From Chenopodium formosanum (lineage: Eukaryota; Streptophyta; Magnoliopsida; Caryophyllales; Amaranthaceae), in the NCBI GenBank assembly GCA_024500155.1, contig CM044859.1, positions 47,786,003-47,850,002 of the forward strand: a DNA stretch of 64,000 nucleotides. Reading direction: 5' to 3'. The position numbers and the translations under genes were made by a program. A model generated the notes under the pieces. That model ran no database searches. It saw only the letters and a list, made by a program, of their open reading frames with translations, and was not told the DNA's origin. Positions 1-10,295 of the stretch are shown piece by piece (within the stretch, counting starts at the first letter, position 1; every line of letters starts with the position of its first letter).

Positions 1-2394
1 CTATACAAAGTCAAAATAAAAAAGAACACAGGAATAAAGTACGGCGCCGGAGGACGTAGATGATGAGAGACGCCCATCATGTCATAAAACTGCGCAGTAC
101 GAGGAGTAACCTCTCCATTAGCTCCAGCTCCAGCTCTAGTCTCCTCGGGAGGTGGAAAACTCAGCTTAGGACCCGTCCACCCAAGATCAACCAAAGGCTG
201 AGGCTACGGAGGCTACTGCGATGACGAGCCGACCTCGTACATCCCACCACCTCTAAGAGCCGAGGTAGCCTCTCCCTGGCCTACCGGCGCAGCGCATGCA
301 CCCTCAGATGAAGAGCCCGAGCCCTCCACCGCCTCGGTCCGAGCAGCCTCAGAACGACCACCCCGACCGCTAGAGGCAGTACGACGACTTATCGAGCTAG
401 ACCTCGCCGGGTCTCTCTGCACCTCAGGTCTCGTCCGGGTACGAGAAGGAATGGGCTGACCCTGCAAGAAAAAACTAAGTCAGAAACAATCAAAATAGAA
501 GTAGTAATGCAAAAATAAGAAGGAAAACTACCTCCTGAACGGCGTCGTCGCGACGACACGTAGCCACATTCCTCACCCGAACAAGCTGGCTCCGGAAGGC
601 ATCTATACACCGTGCCATTGCCATGACCACCTCGCGCGAGAACTGTTAAGGAAATAAAGTCAGTAATGATGCATAACATACATGGACAAAATTGCAAATA
701 AATAAAGCTTACCCGAGTTTGGTGAAGAGGAATCGACCGCTCCACAAAGCGCTCATCCTCAGGAGCCGGAGGAATCATCTCCTCGATCGGCCCGTATGTT
801 CCCTGATAATGGATGGACATACAAGGTGGCACAAACTCAGTAGGTCCAGCCTGACGAAAGCAAATCAAAATTAGTAAAACATTACTTAGGGGCTACTTAA
901 CAAAAGGTAAAAGATGAAAATTATACCGCCACCTCCTCAGCCAGTACAGGGACTGGAGCAAACAACGGCAGCAGCTCCTCCTCATAGCACCGCCTAGGGA
1001 TCGTATAAGATCGCCAAGGGGTACCAGCTCTCTCTGACATGCTTACCAACCTCGCGCCATTGAACATGTGACGCGGTGGAGGAGCAGGAACGACGAAAGT
1101 GTTTGAGGAATACTGAATAGCAACCCTCTCTCTAAGATATACAATTGCTCCATATGTCCCTAAGAAATTGCGACGCTCAGCGGTATACTACGCAGCTAAC
1201 CTAGGGACAACCAAGCCGATCCACGGCCGATACTACACGTCAGGCTCCTGCGAAGAACGCCTATCAGATAAGAATCTACCAAAGTTAATACGAAAGTGTT
1301 TAACTATTCAAAGAACCATACCGAGATGATCTGATCTCGGACATAAGCAGTAGACATCCCAGCGCGGCGGCCTCCACAACAGGCACTCACTGGAAACCGA
1401 CGCGACGACGGTCTCGCCGGCGCAACTAAGGAAAAGTACTCGTAGATACTGATCTATAAAAGGCAAAAAGTATCAGCGAGTGCTAATTAGAGCTTAGAGC
1501 TAAACCTTATAGGAGATAAAGTATACCTCTACTACTCTCCAAAATCCGGACAGAGCGACGTTTCCCGTGAAGGACCGGTGTCGACATGAGTCTCGTAACG
1601 CTCGAACGAAGTCAGCATAGGCCAAGCTGGCCCAGTCATAAGTCCCGATCAAGTGTAGATCACGGACCGCAGGTAGGTAGTAAAGCAGCACTCTACTACC
1701 CTTATCAGGGGAAAACGTCCCTGACAACAAGATAAGCACAAAGATGCGCACCCGCTGCTCTCGGGTGGTCGCATCATCCTCAAAAGCTGTCGCCAGAGTC
1801 GATTGGCGAATGCCGTTGGAGCTAAACTGAGTCGACTCTACCTCAGCACGAGCCCGATCAGCAATCGGACCCAACAAATCCTCAACCTCTGAAGAGAAGA
1901 CGCTGATCTCGTTGTCAAACGGCAACGCAGCAGAACTAAACTCCAGTCCCGTAATAAGACTGAAGTCGATCGGGGTGACCATCATCTCACCCAAAGGGAA
2001 GTGGAAAGTGTTGGTGGTGTCCCAAAAGAACTCCACCAGGGCACGAGCCATGTGTTGACCCTCGCTAGAGGCCATCATGGCCTTCGTGGTCTCAAATAGT
2101 GCAGTCAACCCGCAAGACTCCCAGAGAAGTCTCACCTCTCCGTCGACACTGATATACATCTTGTACATGTCGCCTAGTGTGTTGCAGCCTGAGCCGTGGT
2201 AGCGCGTCCTACCAACCATGATCCCACGTTGCACCCTCTCAGAAATATGGTGGACAGGAGAGAAGTACAGAGTCCGCTCATCCCACTCAGGGAGGGGACC
2301 AAGAGAAGTGGACGGGTCGGCGTCCTCCTCTACGGGCTCATGCTCTCGTTGCGTGTCTCGAGACCGTGAACCCGAACCTTTCCGTATAGCCATG
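1..2394 (-). pseudogene. Plant mobile domain (PMD) gene carried antisense in A1, six coding exons
   Basis: The start codon is at 2393, directly after an AG acceptor. Coding exons read from splice sites are 2394-1527, 1453-1322, 1247-927, 850-713, 642-532 and 461 to about 40. Exon 1 encodes 289 uninterrupted residues with the PMD core (LVEFFWDTTNTFHFPLGEM, then VTPIDFSLITGLEFSS). Exon 1 joins exon 2 in frame (WRVVE to ISIYEYF), matching the WFYEYF boundary of the other copies. Exon 3 carries two TAG stops, and exon 6 has a TAG near 213, so the gene is dead. The last exons are rich in Ser, Arg, Gly and Glu. PMD proteins (the MAIN/MAIL family) act in transposon silencing and genome stability in plants, and transposon-borne PMD copies are known. 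No function of this copy is shown. It lies between pol and the 3' LTR, opposite to the element. Confidence 0.85.
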
Positions 2395-2860
2395 CTACAT
2401 TGTGCAAAATCATTATAAATTAAGGTTCTGTAGTATCTAAGGTTTGCCTAGCCGCATGATACTATGTTCGCAAAAAAAAGAGTACGTAGTACTAAAACAG
2501 AGCACAATTTCAAATTGAGCATACACGACATTTTTCAAGCATCTAAACAATTTTTGCAATACTATGGTAATTATTGTGACAAATTGGACAAGAATTGCTA
2601 GCAAGAACACCAAGAACAAGCTACATTGTCTTCCCGACCTTAAGAGGTCCAACAATGGTGATTTGTTTGTTTCTTCACCAAATTGAGTAAAAAAAAGTCT
2701 CATATTACTCCTAAGACAATATATAAACATAAGCAAGCAATTTCATGGCATAAAATTTGACAAACAAAATTAAGCATTTTAAGTTTCAAATTTTTAAGAA
2801 ATTTGTGAACAAACATGTGCAGAATTCATTAAAACCGGAGTGAGTTTGGAGAAAACTTAC
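2395..2860 (-). other. 5'UTR intron of the A1 PMD gene
   Basis: On the minus strand a GTAAGT donor at 2860-2855 and an AG acceptor at 2396-2395 bracket a 466-bp AT-rich stretch just before the ATG. The same donor context (CTATGTAAGT or close to it) and acceptor (AG-C-ATG) occur in A2 (about 30890 and 30422) and A3 (about 57750 and 58220). This is why I place the start at 2393 with a separate non-coding first exon of about 2985-2861. A chance match in four copies is unlikely. Confidence 0.65.
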
Positions 2861-3009
2861 ATAGATCGGCAAAAAGGATGAAATAAGCTTTGATTTGCAA
2901 CAAATTTGAGCGAATTCGGATGAGAAACGATCAAGAACGAGTGAATTGAGTTTCACCGGCGATTATCGAGCAAAAATGAGCAGCAGCAGCAAAAATGACG
3001 AAGAAAGGG

Positions 3010-3110
3010 ATATATACAGAAATCCCGACTCTAGCGCCAATAGACAGACTTTGGCACCAGACGATAAGGTTTAGCGCCTGACGCTAGAGCCAAATATGTG
3101 GCGCCAGCAA
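3010..3110 (-). promoter_or_regulatory. Antisense-gene promoter of A1: TATA box plus palindrome cluster
   Basis: On the minus strand a TATATA motif lies at 3017-3010, about 25-30 bp before the inferred first exon. Directly upstream (3030-3110) is a run of GC-rich words: CTAGCGCCA, TTAGCGCCTGACGCTA and TGGCGCCAGC. The surroundings are AT-rich. The same word appears upstream of the TATA box in A1's LTR (4593-4651), although the flanking sequences are unrelated. A promoter role is inferred from position. Confidence 0.6.
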
Positions 3111-3424
3111 TATTTCAGCAGCGACAGAATGTTCAGCTACTTAGTGTAGTTTTTTCGACCCCTTACAAACATTTTGGGTTCCTTAGTATGCCAGTTAGCC
3201 CCTCTAAGCAATTTGACATGATTTAGTGATCGGCTTGATTACAATTGCATAAAGTGATCGACCTGATGAATGAATCGTCTCACTTAGCTTAAAGCGCCTA
3301 AGCATTGGCTTATTGCATAGCACCAACACAATGGGTTCATAAACAGCAAAGGCACCAACATACTAGTTCATAATTCATAAGGCACCGATATACAGGTTCA
3401 AAAGTAGCTAAAGCGCCGACGTAT

Positions 3425-3790
3425 TGGCATAGCGGAAGAAAAGTTCAAGCGAGCTTTTAAAGATCGACAAGTGTTGGTCTTCGGTAATTTTCCTCGGAAT
3501 ATTATCGCAACAAATGAGGATAGCTTCAGGCGAGGATATCTTCGGCAGCGTCTCCTAGCTTGCGGAGAGTTGTCACAAACAACTGAATGTGATTTCAAGC
3601 GAAGTTGTCTTCGATCGTGTTCCCTGGCTTGCGGAAGATGGTCACAAAGCGCTAGAAGGTGGTTTCAAGGAATGCAATCTTCGTGGGTTCTCTAGCTTGC
3701 AGAAGTCTATCACGGGAATTGGAGGCAGTTACAAGCTTAACAGTCTTCAGGCGACATTCTCTAGCTTGCAGAAGATCGTAAAAAATACAG
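3425..3790 (+). repeat. Degenerate tandem repeats in the A1 3' tail
   Basis: Units of roughly 75 bp share the words CTAGCTTGCGGAAG and TCACAAAGCG and recur four to five times, diverged, just upstream of the polypurine tract. Similar blocks sit at 31430-31760 (A2), 38740-38916 and 56823-57130 (A3, reverse). Tandem repeats in the 3' untranslated part are a known feature of Tat/Ogre elements. The open frames here are by-products of the repeats. Confidence 0.7.
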
Positions 3791-4005
3791 CAATGCAACA
3801 ACAGCAAATCGGTTACTTCCAGAGACGTGGGCTCGACGGTGCAAGATACGCGTTTCTTAACTCTTTTATCTGTTTAACTAACGCTAGTTTGAAGGTATCG
3901 GCGTTAAAAGAGTGATTTAGGATCGCAGAACGTTCTGAATCATTCTCCTTCCCTATCGCTACTTTGGCTTTTGTTTTCGAAACTTGCGTTTCTCCAAACT
4001 CAGTC

Positions 4006-4019
4006 AAAGTGGGGGCTTC
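4006..4019 (+). other. Polypurine tract of A1
   Basis: AAAGTGGGGGCTTC lies directly before the LTR start TGTAGACACC. The same word occurs at 20960-20973, 31960-31973 and, reversed, at 38527-38540 and 63532-63545, always next to an LTR. This is the expected primer site for plus-strand DNA synthesis. Confidence 0.85.
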
Positions 4020-5964
4020 TGTAGACACCCATTTGTGTCTCCCCAAAATCAAACCCGGTGATGAGTACCTTTCGCGTCGAATCATAATCAAATGAAGTGA
4101 AAGTGTGGAAAGTCTAGTGTTGCGGATAGTTTTAATTTCTTTTCTCTTCTCTTTGTTTTTGAAAACCTATTTTAAGAAAACAGCCAATCCTGTTTGGTTT
4201 GGTCCATATCAAGGGTCCAATAATGGTGTAGTTGGATGGGGTTTGAAAAGAGCTTTCCAACGATATATTATAAGCCCAATTTCGATGAATAATGAGGAAG
4301 TTATGGCCAAATTACTAAACTGGGCCCGGTTTGATACTTATATGCGGCCCAATGATCTAGAGGAGGGCCTAATATGGATTTATTGTTCCTAATGCAATTA
4401 GAATTGATTTTAGTCTTCTAGATTCTTCTAGAAGGTTCTTTTCATTCCTAATTCAATTAGCATTAATAAATTGACTTTGGTTGACTTTTTAGAGTATTAA
4501 TCAGAATAAAAGAGTGTTTTTAAGGAAAATACGATTTTGCCCTTCTGTACGGCTAAATTTTATTAGAATTAAGAAAACGCGTGAAAATAATTTCTAGCGC
4601 CTGACGACAGAGATTAGCGCCTGGCGCTAATGTCCAGCGTCTAGCGCTAACCTGTTTTATCCTCGACGAAACTCTGATTTATTTTTCTATCCGTTTGGCT
4701 GATTTTCTCTATAAACAGCCTCCTAAAACCTCCGTTTTCGATCATCAAATATCATCAATTATCATCAATTCTCTAATTCTCTCTCTCATCAAGATTCTCT
4801 TGATCTTTTTCTCTCTTTTCTAAACCAACCCTTTTGCATACAAAACTCCGCATTCACAAGACCAAGAAACACCTAACTAAATTCGAAGTTGCCTTCGCCA
4901 TAGACGGGAAAGGTTTTAATTTCTGAGGGTTTGGTCCCAAATCTCTTATTCAATTATTTAATTTAATTGTTTGATTATTATTTTTCTTGAAGTTACTAAA
5001 GCGTGTATTTTGTTATTAGAAAGAGGTACGAGGCATCCAAGTAAGTGCTTTTAATTGCTTTATTGATATTTTGATATAGAATCATGTTTAGGTTATTATT
5101 TTTATTCCTAGTATCATGTTTAGAGTAATTTCTAATATCAAGAATGATTAAAAGAATGCTTCCTAGTATCATGTTTAAGGTAAAGAATAAGTTCCTTAGA
5201 TCAATTATGATTTCTGTGATGCCTTTTATTGTCTTTACTAATATTCTTGTTAGTATCATGTTAGGGTTAAAGCTTTGATCTTTATTGTTTAGTGACATGC
5301 TAGGGTTTGTTATTAATCTTGTTTGTATGATGTCTAGGATCTTGCTATTTTTATGCTTTAACATGATTAATTTAATTATTATGATGATTATAATTATTTG
5401 AATTATTATGATTATTATTATTTTTATCGTGATTATCATTATGTTGCTTGATTTAATTGTTATTGCTTGATCACGCCTTTTATGCATGTTTAAAGGGAAT
5501 TGATACTTGTAATCACGCTTAATAAGATAATTAATCATCTTGTTTAGGGTAAATTTGATTATAATTAAAGTGATCGCCAATAAAAGATTTATTTGTGCAT
5601 TAATATTCAACCAACATAGATAAACAGGTTTAGGTTAAACCTATTGATTGCATGTTAGTCAGAAAACGCACATGAATACGAGAAGAATAAAGTAGAGGCC
5701 TATTATTAGGACAGGTTCAACCTCTTTTAGGTTGGATTTGTACCTTCATCCCCGAACTACCAATCATGGTTCTTGACATATTGGAATTTACGATCTCCTG
5801 GATCGTTAAGGGGTGTAACCTTCACCCTCTAAACGGTTTACAAGTTCCTAAAACTTGTTAGCGACTCTTTTGCTCTAGCTTCTTTCCCTTTGGATGCCAC
5901 CATGTTTAAGTGTATGATCACAGTGGGGTTCAAGCTAGGGATAATGCTTGAAATATTCCCTACA
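4020..5964 (+). repeat. 3' LTR of A1, 1945 bp
   Basis: It begins TGTAGACACC and ends CCCTACA. Closely related LTRs lie at 31974-33843 (+), 33902-35892 (-) and 37159-38526 (-). It contains a TATAAA box at 4710 with a palindrome cluster about 60 bp upstream, then a very AT-rich downstream half (about 4900-5560) in which the words TAGTATCATGTTTAGG and ATTATGATT recur. The 204-codon antisense frame in that half is low-complexity and not a gene. The right edge is fixed by homology of 5965 onward to the protease coding of element B. Confidence 0.85.
4590..4716 (+). promoter_or_regulatory. A1 LTR promoter: palindrome cluster plus TATA box
   Basis: Between 4593 and 4651 the words TAGCGCCTGACGAC, ATTAGCGCCTGGCGCTAAT (a 19-bp palindrome with an odd centre) and TAGCGCTAACC follow each other. 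TATAAA starts at 4710 in the context CTCTATAAACAGCC, which is shared by related LTRs. The TATA box marks the likely U3-R border. The palindrome words match those of the antisense promoter at 3030-3110. Confidence 0.7.
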
Positions 5965-6730
5965 CCCGTCAATACAAGGAATAAGAGTCTACGACAATAC
6001 TCGTCGCCAAGCTCTTGGAAAAATTACTATGAATGTAACAGCGAGAGCAAGAGAACATGCCACTAATTTCCAAGTGGTAGATATGAAGGCTTCCTTCAAC
6101 TTATTATTGGGACGTCCTTGGCTTCATGACCTCATGGTCGTCCCTTCATCTCTTCACCAACAGGTAAAAGCTATAGTTGGAGGAAACCCTATCACAATCG
6201 ATGCTTCACCTATGAGGATTAAAGCTATCAAAAATCCGATCATTAATGTGGAGCACGATGAGGATGATGAAGACTTGTAGGGCTTTAATGAAGAGGTTTC
6301 ATTAATCGAGGAGGATGAAAGGACCCTTCTTTGTCACGAACCCCACTCCAATATGACAATAAATGCTATTTTCAAGAGACAAGGGCACTTTCCTGGAATT
6401 ACTCTAGGAAAGAAAAAGGAAATAGCAAAACAAATGGAATTACTTGGCCTCCCTAAGTTAGATACTTTCGGACTTGGTTTTGAACCGACTCGGGAAGATC
6501 TTAAGCGATCTCAGGAAAGGTCTAAGGCGCGTAGGAACGCTCGCACCCAAAAGAAAGCAATCCCAATGGATCAGTATCCTTTTACTCTCAATGGATAGTT
6601 CATAAGAGAAGGAGAGGACTATCCATGTTATTAATTTCCCAAACCTTTTGTTGTAAATGGCATAAGGCAACCTGGGTTCGAAATCTTTCTAGATTGCTAC
6701 TTTCTAGATGAGATCCCAACTCCTATTCAC
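5965..6730 (+). pseudogene. A2 pol: protease remnant and protease-RT linker
   Basis: The reading resumes directly after the A1 LTR with QGIRVYDNTRRQALG, and continues FQVVDMKASFNLLLGRPWLH, the C-terminal half of a retroviral-type aspartic protease. The same stretch in B (15180-15330) is 60-70% similar by eye. The catalytic aspartate side is missing because A1 inserted upstream of it. In-frame stops lie at 6278-6280 (TAG where B has Trp) and at 6596-6598. The linker motif INAIFKRQGHFPG matches NAIMKKQGHFPG in B, so both come from one family. Confidence 0.8.
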
Positions 6731-7390
6731 ATGGAGAAAGCATCCCCATGCTTTGACTTTAATGTCATGGGACTACTATTTGGGCGAGAAAAAGATGAGC
6801 CGAGATATGTAGAGGGTAGTTCCTCGCTCATCCAAACGGTCCTACAAAGCGAGAACTTTGACCCTTCAAAGCTCATCACTCCAGCGGAAGGATTAGTACA
6901 AGGGTGGCGCAAGACGGTCAAGGTGACTACTCCAAGTGGAAGGAAAATCTCCATAACAACAGGGCAAGGACCGATGTTTGAAGAGTCGTCAGAGTTAGAG
7001 TCAGAGTCTTTTCCTGTAGAGTCTTCCAAGTATTTAGCTATAGCATCCCCTATTCCTAATTCTTCTATTTCTACTCCTAGGATAATTAGTAATCAAGTCC
7101 CTGAGGACATTTCCCTTATTGATGTAATGATTTCAGAATTAAATAATATGTCTTCTTCCGCTTACTCCTTGTGTTTTTCCTTAACCCAAGATGATGAGCA
7201 TTGCTTAAATAATAATGAAAATGACAAAGAAATTATTAAAGCAATGGAAAAACTTGAAAAGAAAATACCGATAATTGAGGATACTGAGACGGTTGATATC
7301 TTAAAAGATTCAACTATTAAAAGAGAAGTTAAAATCGGATTGACGCTTTATGAACAAGAAAGAACCGATTTAATTAATATACTTAAAAAA
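6731..7390 (+). pseudogene. A2 pol: acidic linker before the reverse transcriptase
   Basis: This frame is open from 6731 through to 7654. The first 220 or so residues have no recognisable catalytic domain. They are Ser/Glu-rich, with a short basic region (VQGWRKTVKVTTPSGRK). Linkers of this kind between protease and RT are usual in Tat elements. B's homologous frame ends at 15981 within this linker, which fixes where B's pol deletion begins. Confidence 0.7.
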
Positions 7391-8330
7391 TTTATTGATG
7401 TATTTGCCTGGTCATATAAAGATATGCCAGATATTAATAGAGAAATAGCTCAACACACTATACCACTAATTCCAAGAATGAAACCTGTAAAACAAAAGCT
7501 ACGTCAAATGAAACCCGACGTAGCCCTTAAAATAAAAGAAGAAGTTCAAAAACAAATAACTGCAGATTTTATTAGGGTATCCAAATACCCCGAATGGGTA
7601 GCAAACGTGGGCCCAGTTCCAAAAGAAGGATGGAAGGGTAAGAATGTGTGTTGACTATCGATATTTAATAAGGCAAGTCCAAAGGACGACTTCCCTTTAC
7701 CACACATCGATATTTTAGTAGATAATACAGCAAAACATGCGCTTCTCTCATTCATGGATGGTTACGCGGGATATAATCAAATTCTCATGGAAGAAGAAGA
7801 CATGGAGAAGACAACATTCATAACACCATGGGGTACTTACTGTTACACGGTTATTCCATTTCGGTTGAAAAACGCGGGTGCTATTTACCAACGAGCAGCA
7901 ACTGCCCTACTCCATGACATGATGCATAAAGAGGTTGAAGTATATGTAGACGATATGATCGTCAAATCAAAAGATCACCCAGGACATCAAATAGCCTTAA
8001 GAAAATTCTTCGAAAGGCTAAGAAAATACAACATGAGGTTGAATCCATCAAAGTGCGCTTTTGGAGTCACCTCAGGCAAGCCCTTGGGGTATGTCATAAG
8101 CTCTAGAGGAATAAAGATGGACCCAACCAAGATCAAGGCGATCATGTCAATGTCTCCGCCCAAAACCGAGAAAAAAATTTGGGGGTTTATTGGCCGGTTG
8201 CAATATATAAGTAGATTCATATCGAAGCTAACAACGATATGCGAACCAATATTCAAGAAACTAAAAAAGAACGTGACGGCTAGTAATATGGGACAACGAG
8301 TGTCACAAAGCCTTTGAGAAGATCAAAGCC
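7391..8330 (+). pseudogene. A2 pol: reverse transcriptase domain
   Basis: The domain starts around FIDVFAWSYKDMPDI. It continues through VANVGPVPKEG, RMCVDYRYL, LSFMDGYAGYNQI, TPWGTYCYTVIPFRLKNAG and the catalytic YVDDMIVKSK (about 7941-7972). It then runs to GKPLGYVISSRGI and GFIGRLQYISRFI. Length and motif order fit a Ty3/gypsy RT. Two frameshifts near 7640-7700 break the frame between the N-terminal motif and the palm. Another shift near 8290 separates the connection region. The YVDD box is intact, so inactivation came from indels rather than active-site change. Confidence 0.88.
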
Positions 8331-8800
8331 TATCTCGCAAATCCTCCCGTGTTAGCACCAGCACTTCTAGGGATCCCTCTTAGGTTGTACTTAACAGTCA
8401 CCAAGGAGACAATGGGGGCTATGCTTGCACAAGAAGTAGAAGGTAAAGAAAATGCAATCTACTATCTAAGCAAAAAGATGCTCGAGTATAAAGTACGCTA
8501 CACACCGCTTGAGAAATTGAGCCTCGCATTGGTGTGGGCCACAATCAAGCGAAGACATTACATGTTCGTGCATACAGTCTTTGTTGTAGTTTCTCGAATG
8601 GATCCACTTAAGTATCTATTCGAAAAGTCTACACTCAATGGGCGCATATCAAGGTGGATAGTTAATTTAGCCCAGTTCAATGTAAGATTCATGCCTCAAA
8701 AGGCTATCAAAGGATCTGTGGTCTTAGATTTCCTAACAGATTTTCCAATAGAAGATTCGCCGCCTGTACATGACAATGAATTTCCAGACGAAGATTTGAT
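8331..8800 (+). pseudogene. A2 pol: Ty3-type RNase H/connection domain
   Basis: It encodes LRLYLTVTKETMGAMLAQ, then ENAIYYLSKKML and RYTPLEKLSLALVWATIK, the usual gypsy RNase H signature. In typical gypsy RNase H the start is LYLDASDxAIGAVL, but here the first Asp is replaced (LYLTVTKETMG). That agrees with the known loss of activity of this first domain in Tat elements, where a second RNase H follows. Confidence 0.8.
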
Positions 8801-8804
8801 GGTC

Positions 8805-9215
8805 ACAGAAGATGATACTTGGACTTTATACTTCGATGGAGCCTCAAACCAAAAGGGATGTGGCGTTGGAGTATTATTAGTATCACCTAAAGAAGAGCAC
8901 TTTCCAATCTCTATAAAGCTAGATTTCGACGTTACCAACAACACTGCAGAATACGAAGTATGCGTGGTAGGTCTTTAAATAGCTTTGGCAGTGGGAGTAA
9001 AGAAATTACGAATATTCGGAGACTCTTCATTGATCATCAACCAGAGTTATAAAAGATGGAAAGTAAGAAGTGAAAGTCTAGCCCCTTACCAAACTTATCT
9101 GGAAACTCTCACTAATCAGTTAGAAAAGGTAGAATACACTTATCTACCTAGAGAGGAAAACCAATTTGCTGATGCTTTGGCAAGACTAGCCTCAATGGTT
9201 AGGATTCCAACGGAA
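8805..9215 (+). pseudogene. A2 pol: second (archaeal-like) RNase H, hallmark of Tat
   Basis: All four acidic positions of RNase HI are visible: WTLYFDGASNQ, NTAEYEV, IFGDSSLI and FADALARLAS. The published Tat lineage of plant Ty3/gypsy elements carries such an extra RNase H between the first one and integrase. An in-frame TAA at 8976-8978 (after VVGL) breaks the frame in the middle. The same pair of RNase H domains is present in element R (48240-48640). Confidence 0.85.
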
Positions 9216-10295
9216 ATTGAGCAAATGCCTCTAACTATAGAGAAAAGGCATAAACCGGCTTATATTCAAGCCATAGAAGACGATGAAGTGGTCCAAGATG
9301 AAGAAGAAGAAGAACCGTGGTGTACGGATATATTTAATTACGTCAGCAAAGGAGAATACCCTCCTCATGCTGACAAAAGAGCAAAGCGAGCATTAAGACT
9401 CTTAGCTTCCCAATACGTACTCATAGACACCGAGTTACATAAAAGGGTACCTAAGGGTCGAGCTCTCTTATGTGTAGGGAAAAAGGATGCCCAAAGAGCT
9501 ATGAGGATAGTCCACGAAGGTATTTGTGGAACCCATGTTAATGGAAAAATGCTAGTCCAAAAGATAATGTGAGAGGGGTACTATTGGACTACCATGAATA
9601 AGGATTGTCATCAATATGTAAAAAGATGCCCTAAATGCCAAGTTTATGCCAATTTACAACATGTTCCTCCATCTCTACTTTACACCTACACTTCACCGTG
9701 GCCATTTTCTACATGGAGAATTGATATTATTGGTAAAATTACCCCTCTTGGGACAGGAGGTCACAAATACATCTTAGTAGCAATTGATTTCTTTACAAAG
9801 TGGGTTGAAGCGCAATCGTATGCTAAACTCACTGCAAAACATGTAGCACTCTTTATCGAAAGGAATATTATTTGTCGATATAGAGTCTCACATGAGATGA
9901 TAAGTGATAATGGAACTCACTTTCAAGTTGAATGTGAAGAATTGTTACAAAAATATGGCATTCAACACCATAATTCTTCCCCTTATAGACCTCAAGAAAA
10001 TGGAGTAGTTGAGGCAGCTAATAAAAACCTAAAGACTATTATCGAGAAAATGACAGAAAATTACAAGGATTGGCCTGGCAAACTCCATTTTGCACTTTGG
10101 GGTTATCGCACGTCAGTTTGCACATCAACAAGAAATACGCCATTCTCCTTGGTTTATGGAATGGATGCTGTACAACCTGTAGAGCTAGAGATACCATCTC
10201 TACGCATTGCATTAGAAAGTAAACTCGATGAAGTCGAACGGACTAGAGCAAGGTATGAAGAGCTAATTCTATTTGATGAAAAGCGACTAGAAGCT
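9216..10295 (+). pseudogene. A2 pol: integrase, N-terminal and catalytic domains
   Basis: The zinc-binding HHCC region includes HEGICGTHVNGKML and YVKRCPKCQ. A TGA stop near 9570 lies between its halves. The catalytic core shows WRIDIIGK (first Asp), ISDNGTHF (second Asp) and PQENGVVEAANK (Glu), then FALWGYRTSVC and FSLVYGMDAVQPVE. The frame stops at 10295, where element B begins (target duplication AAGCT at 10291-10295). It resumes at 25177 with the C-terminal domain. Confidence 0.88.

Larger units (their letters stand above)
1..5964 (+). mobile_element. Element A1: 3' part of a Tat-type Ty3/gypsy retrotransposon
   Basis: The segment reads, left to right: an antisense PMD gene, a non-coding 3' tail, a polypurine tract, and a 3' LTR ending in CCCTACA. 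Its gag-pol and 5' LTR lie left of the window. The LTR end at 5964 abuts protease-coding sequence of a related element (A2), so A1 jumped into A2's pol gene. The same order of parts recurs at 28122-33843 (A2) and, reversed, at 37159-59275 (A3), which shows this is one family. The target duplication cannot be checked because the left end is missing. Tat lineage is inferred from the linked A2 pol, which has the second RNase H typical of Tat. Confidence 0.85.

Noticed and set aside
4996..5610. 204-codon minus-strand frame rich in Ile, Asn and Lys
   Set aside because: Low-complexity translation of the AT-rich part of the A1 LTR; the related LTR at 31974-33843 does not keep it open.
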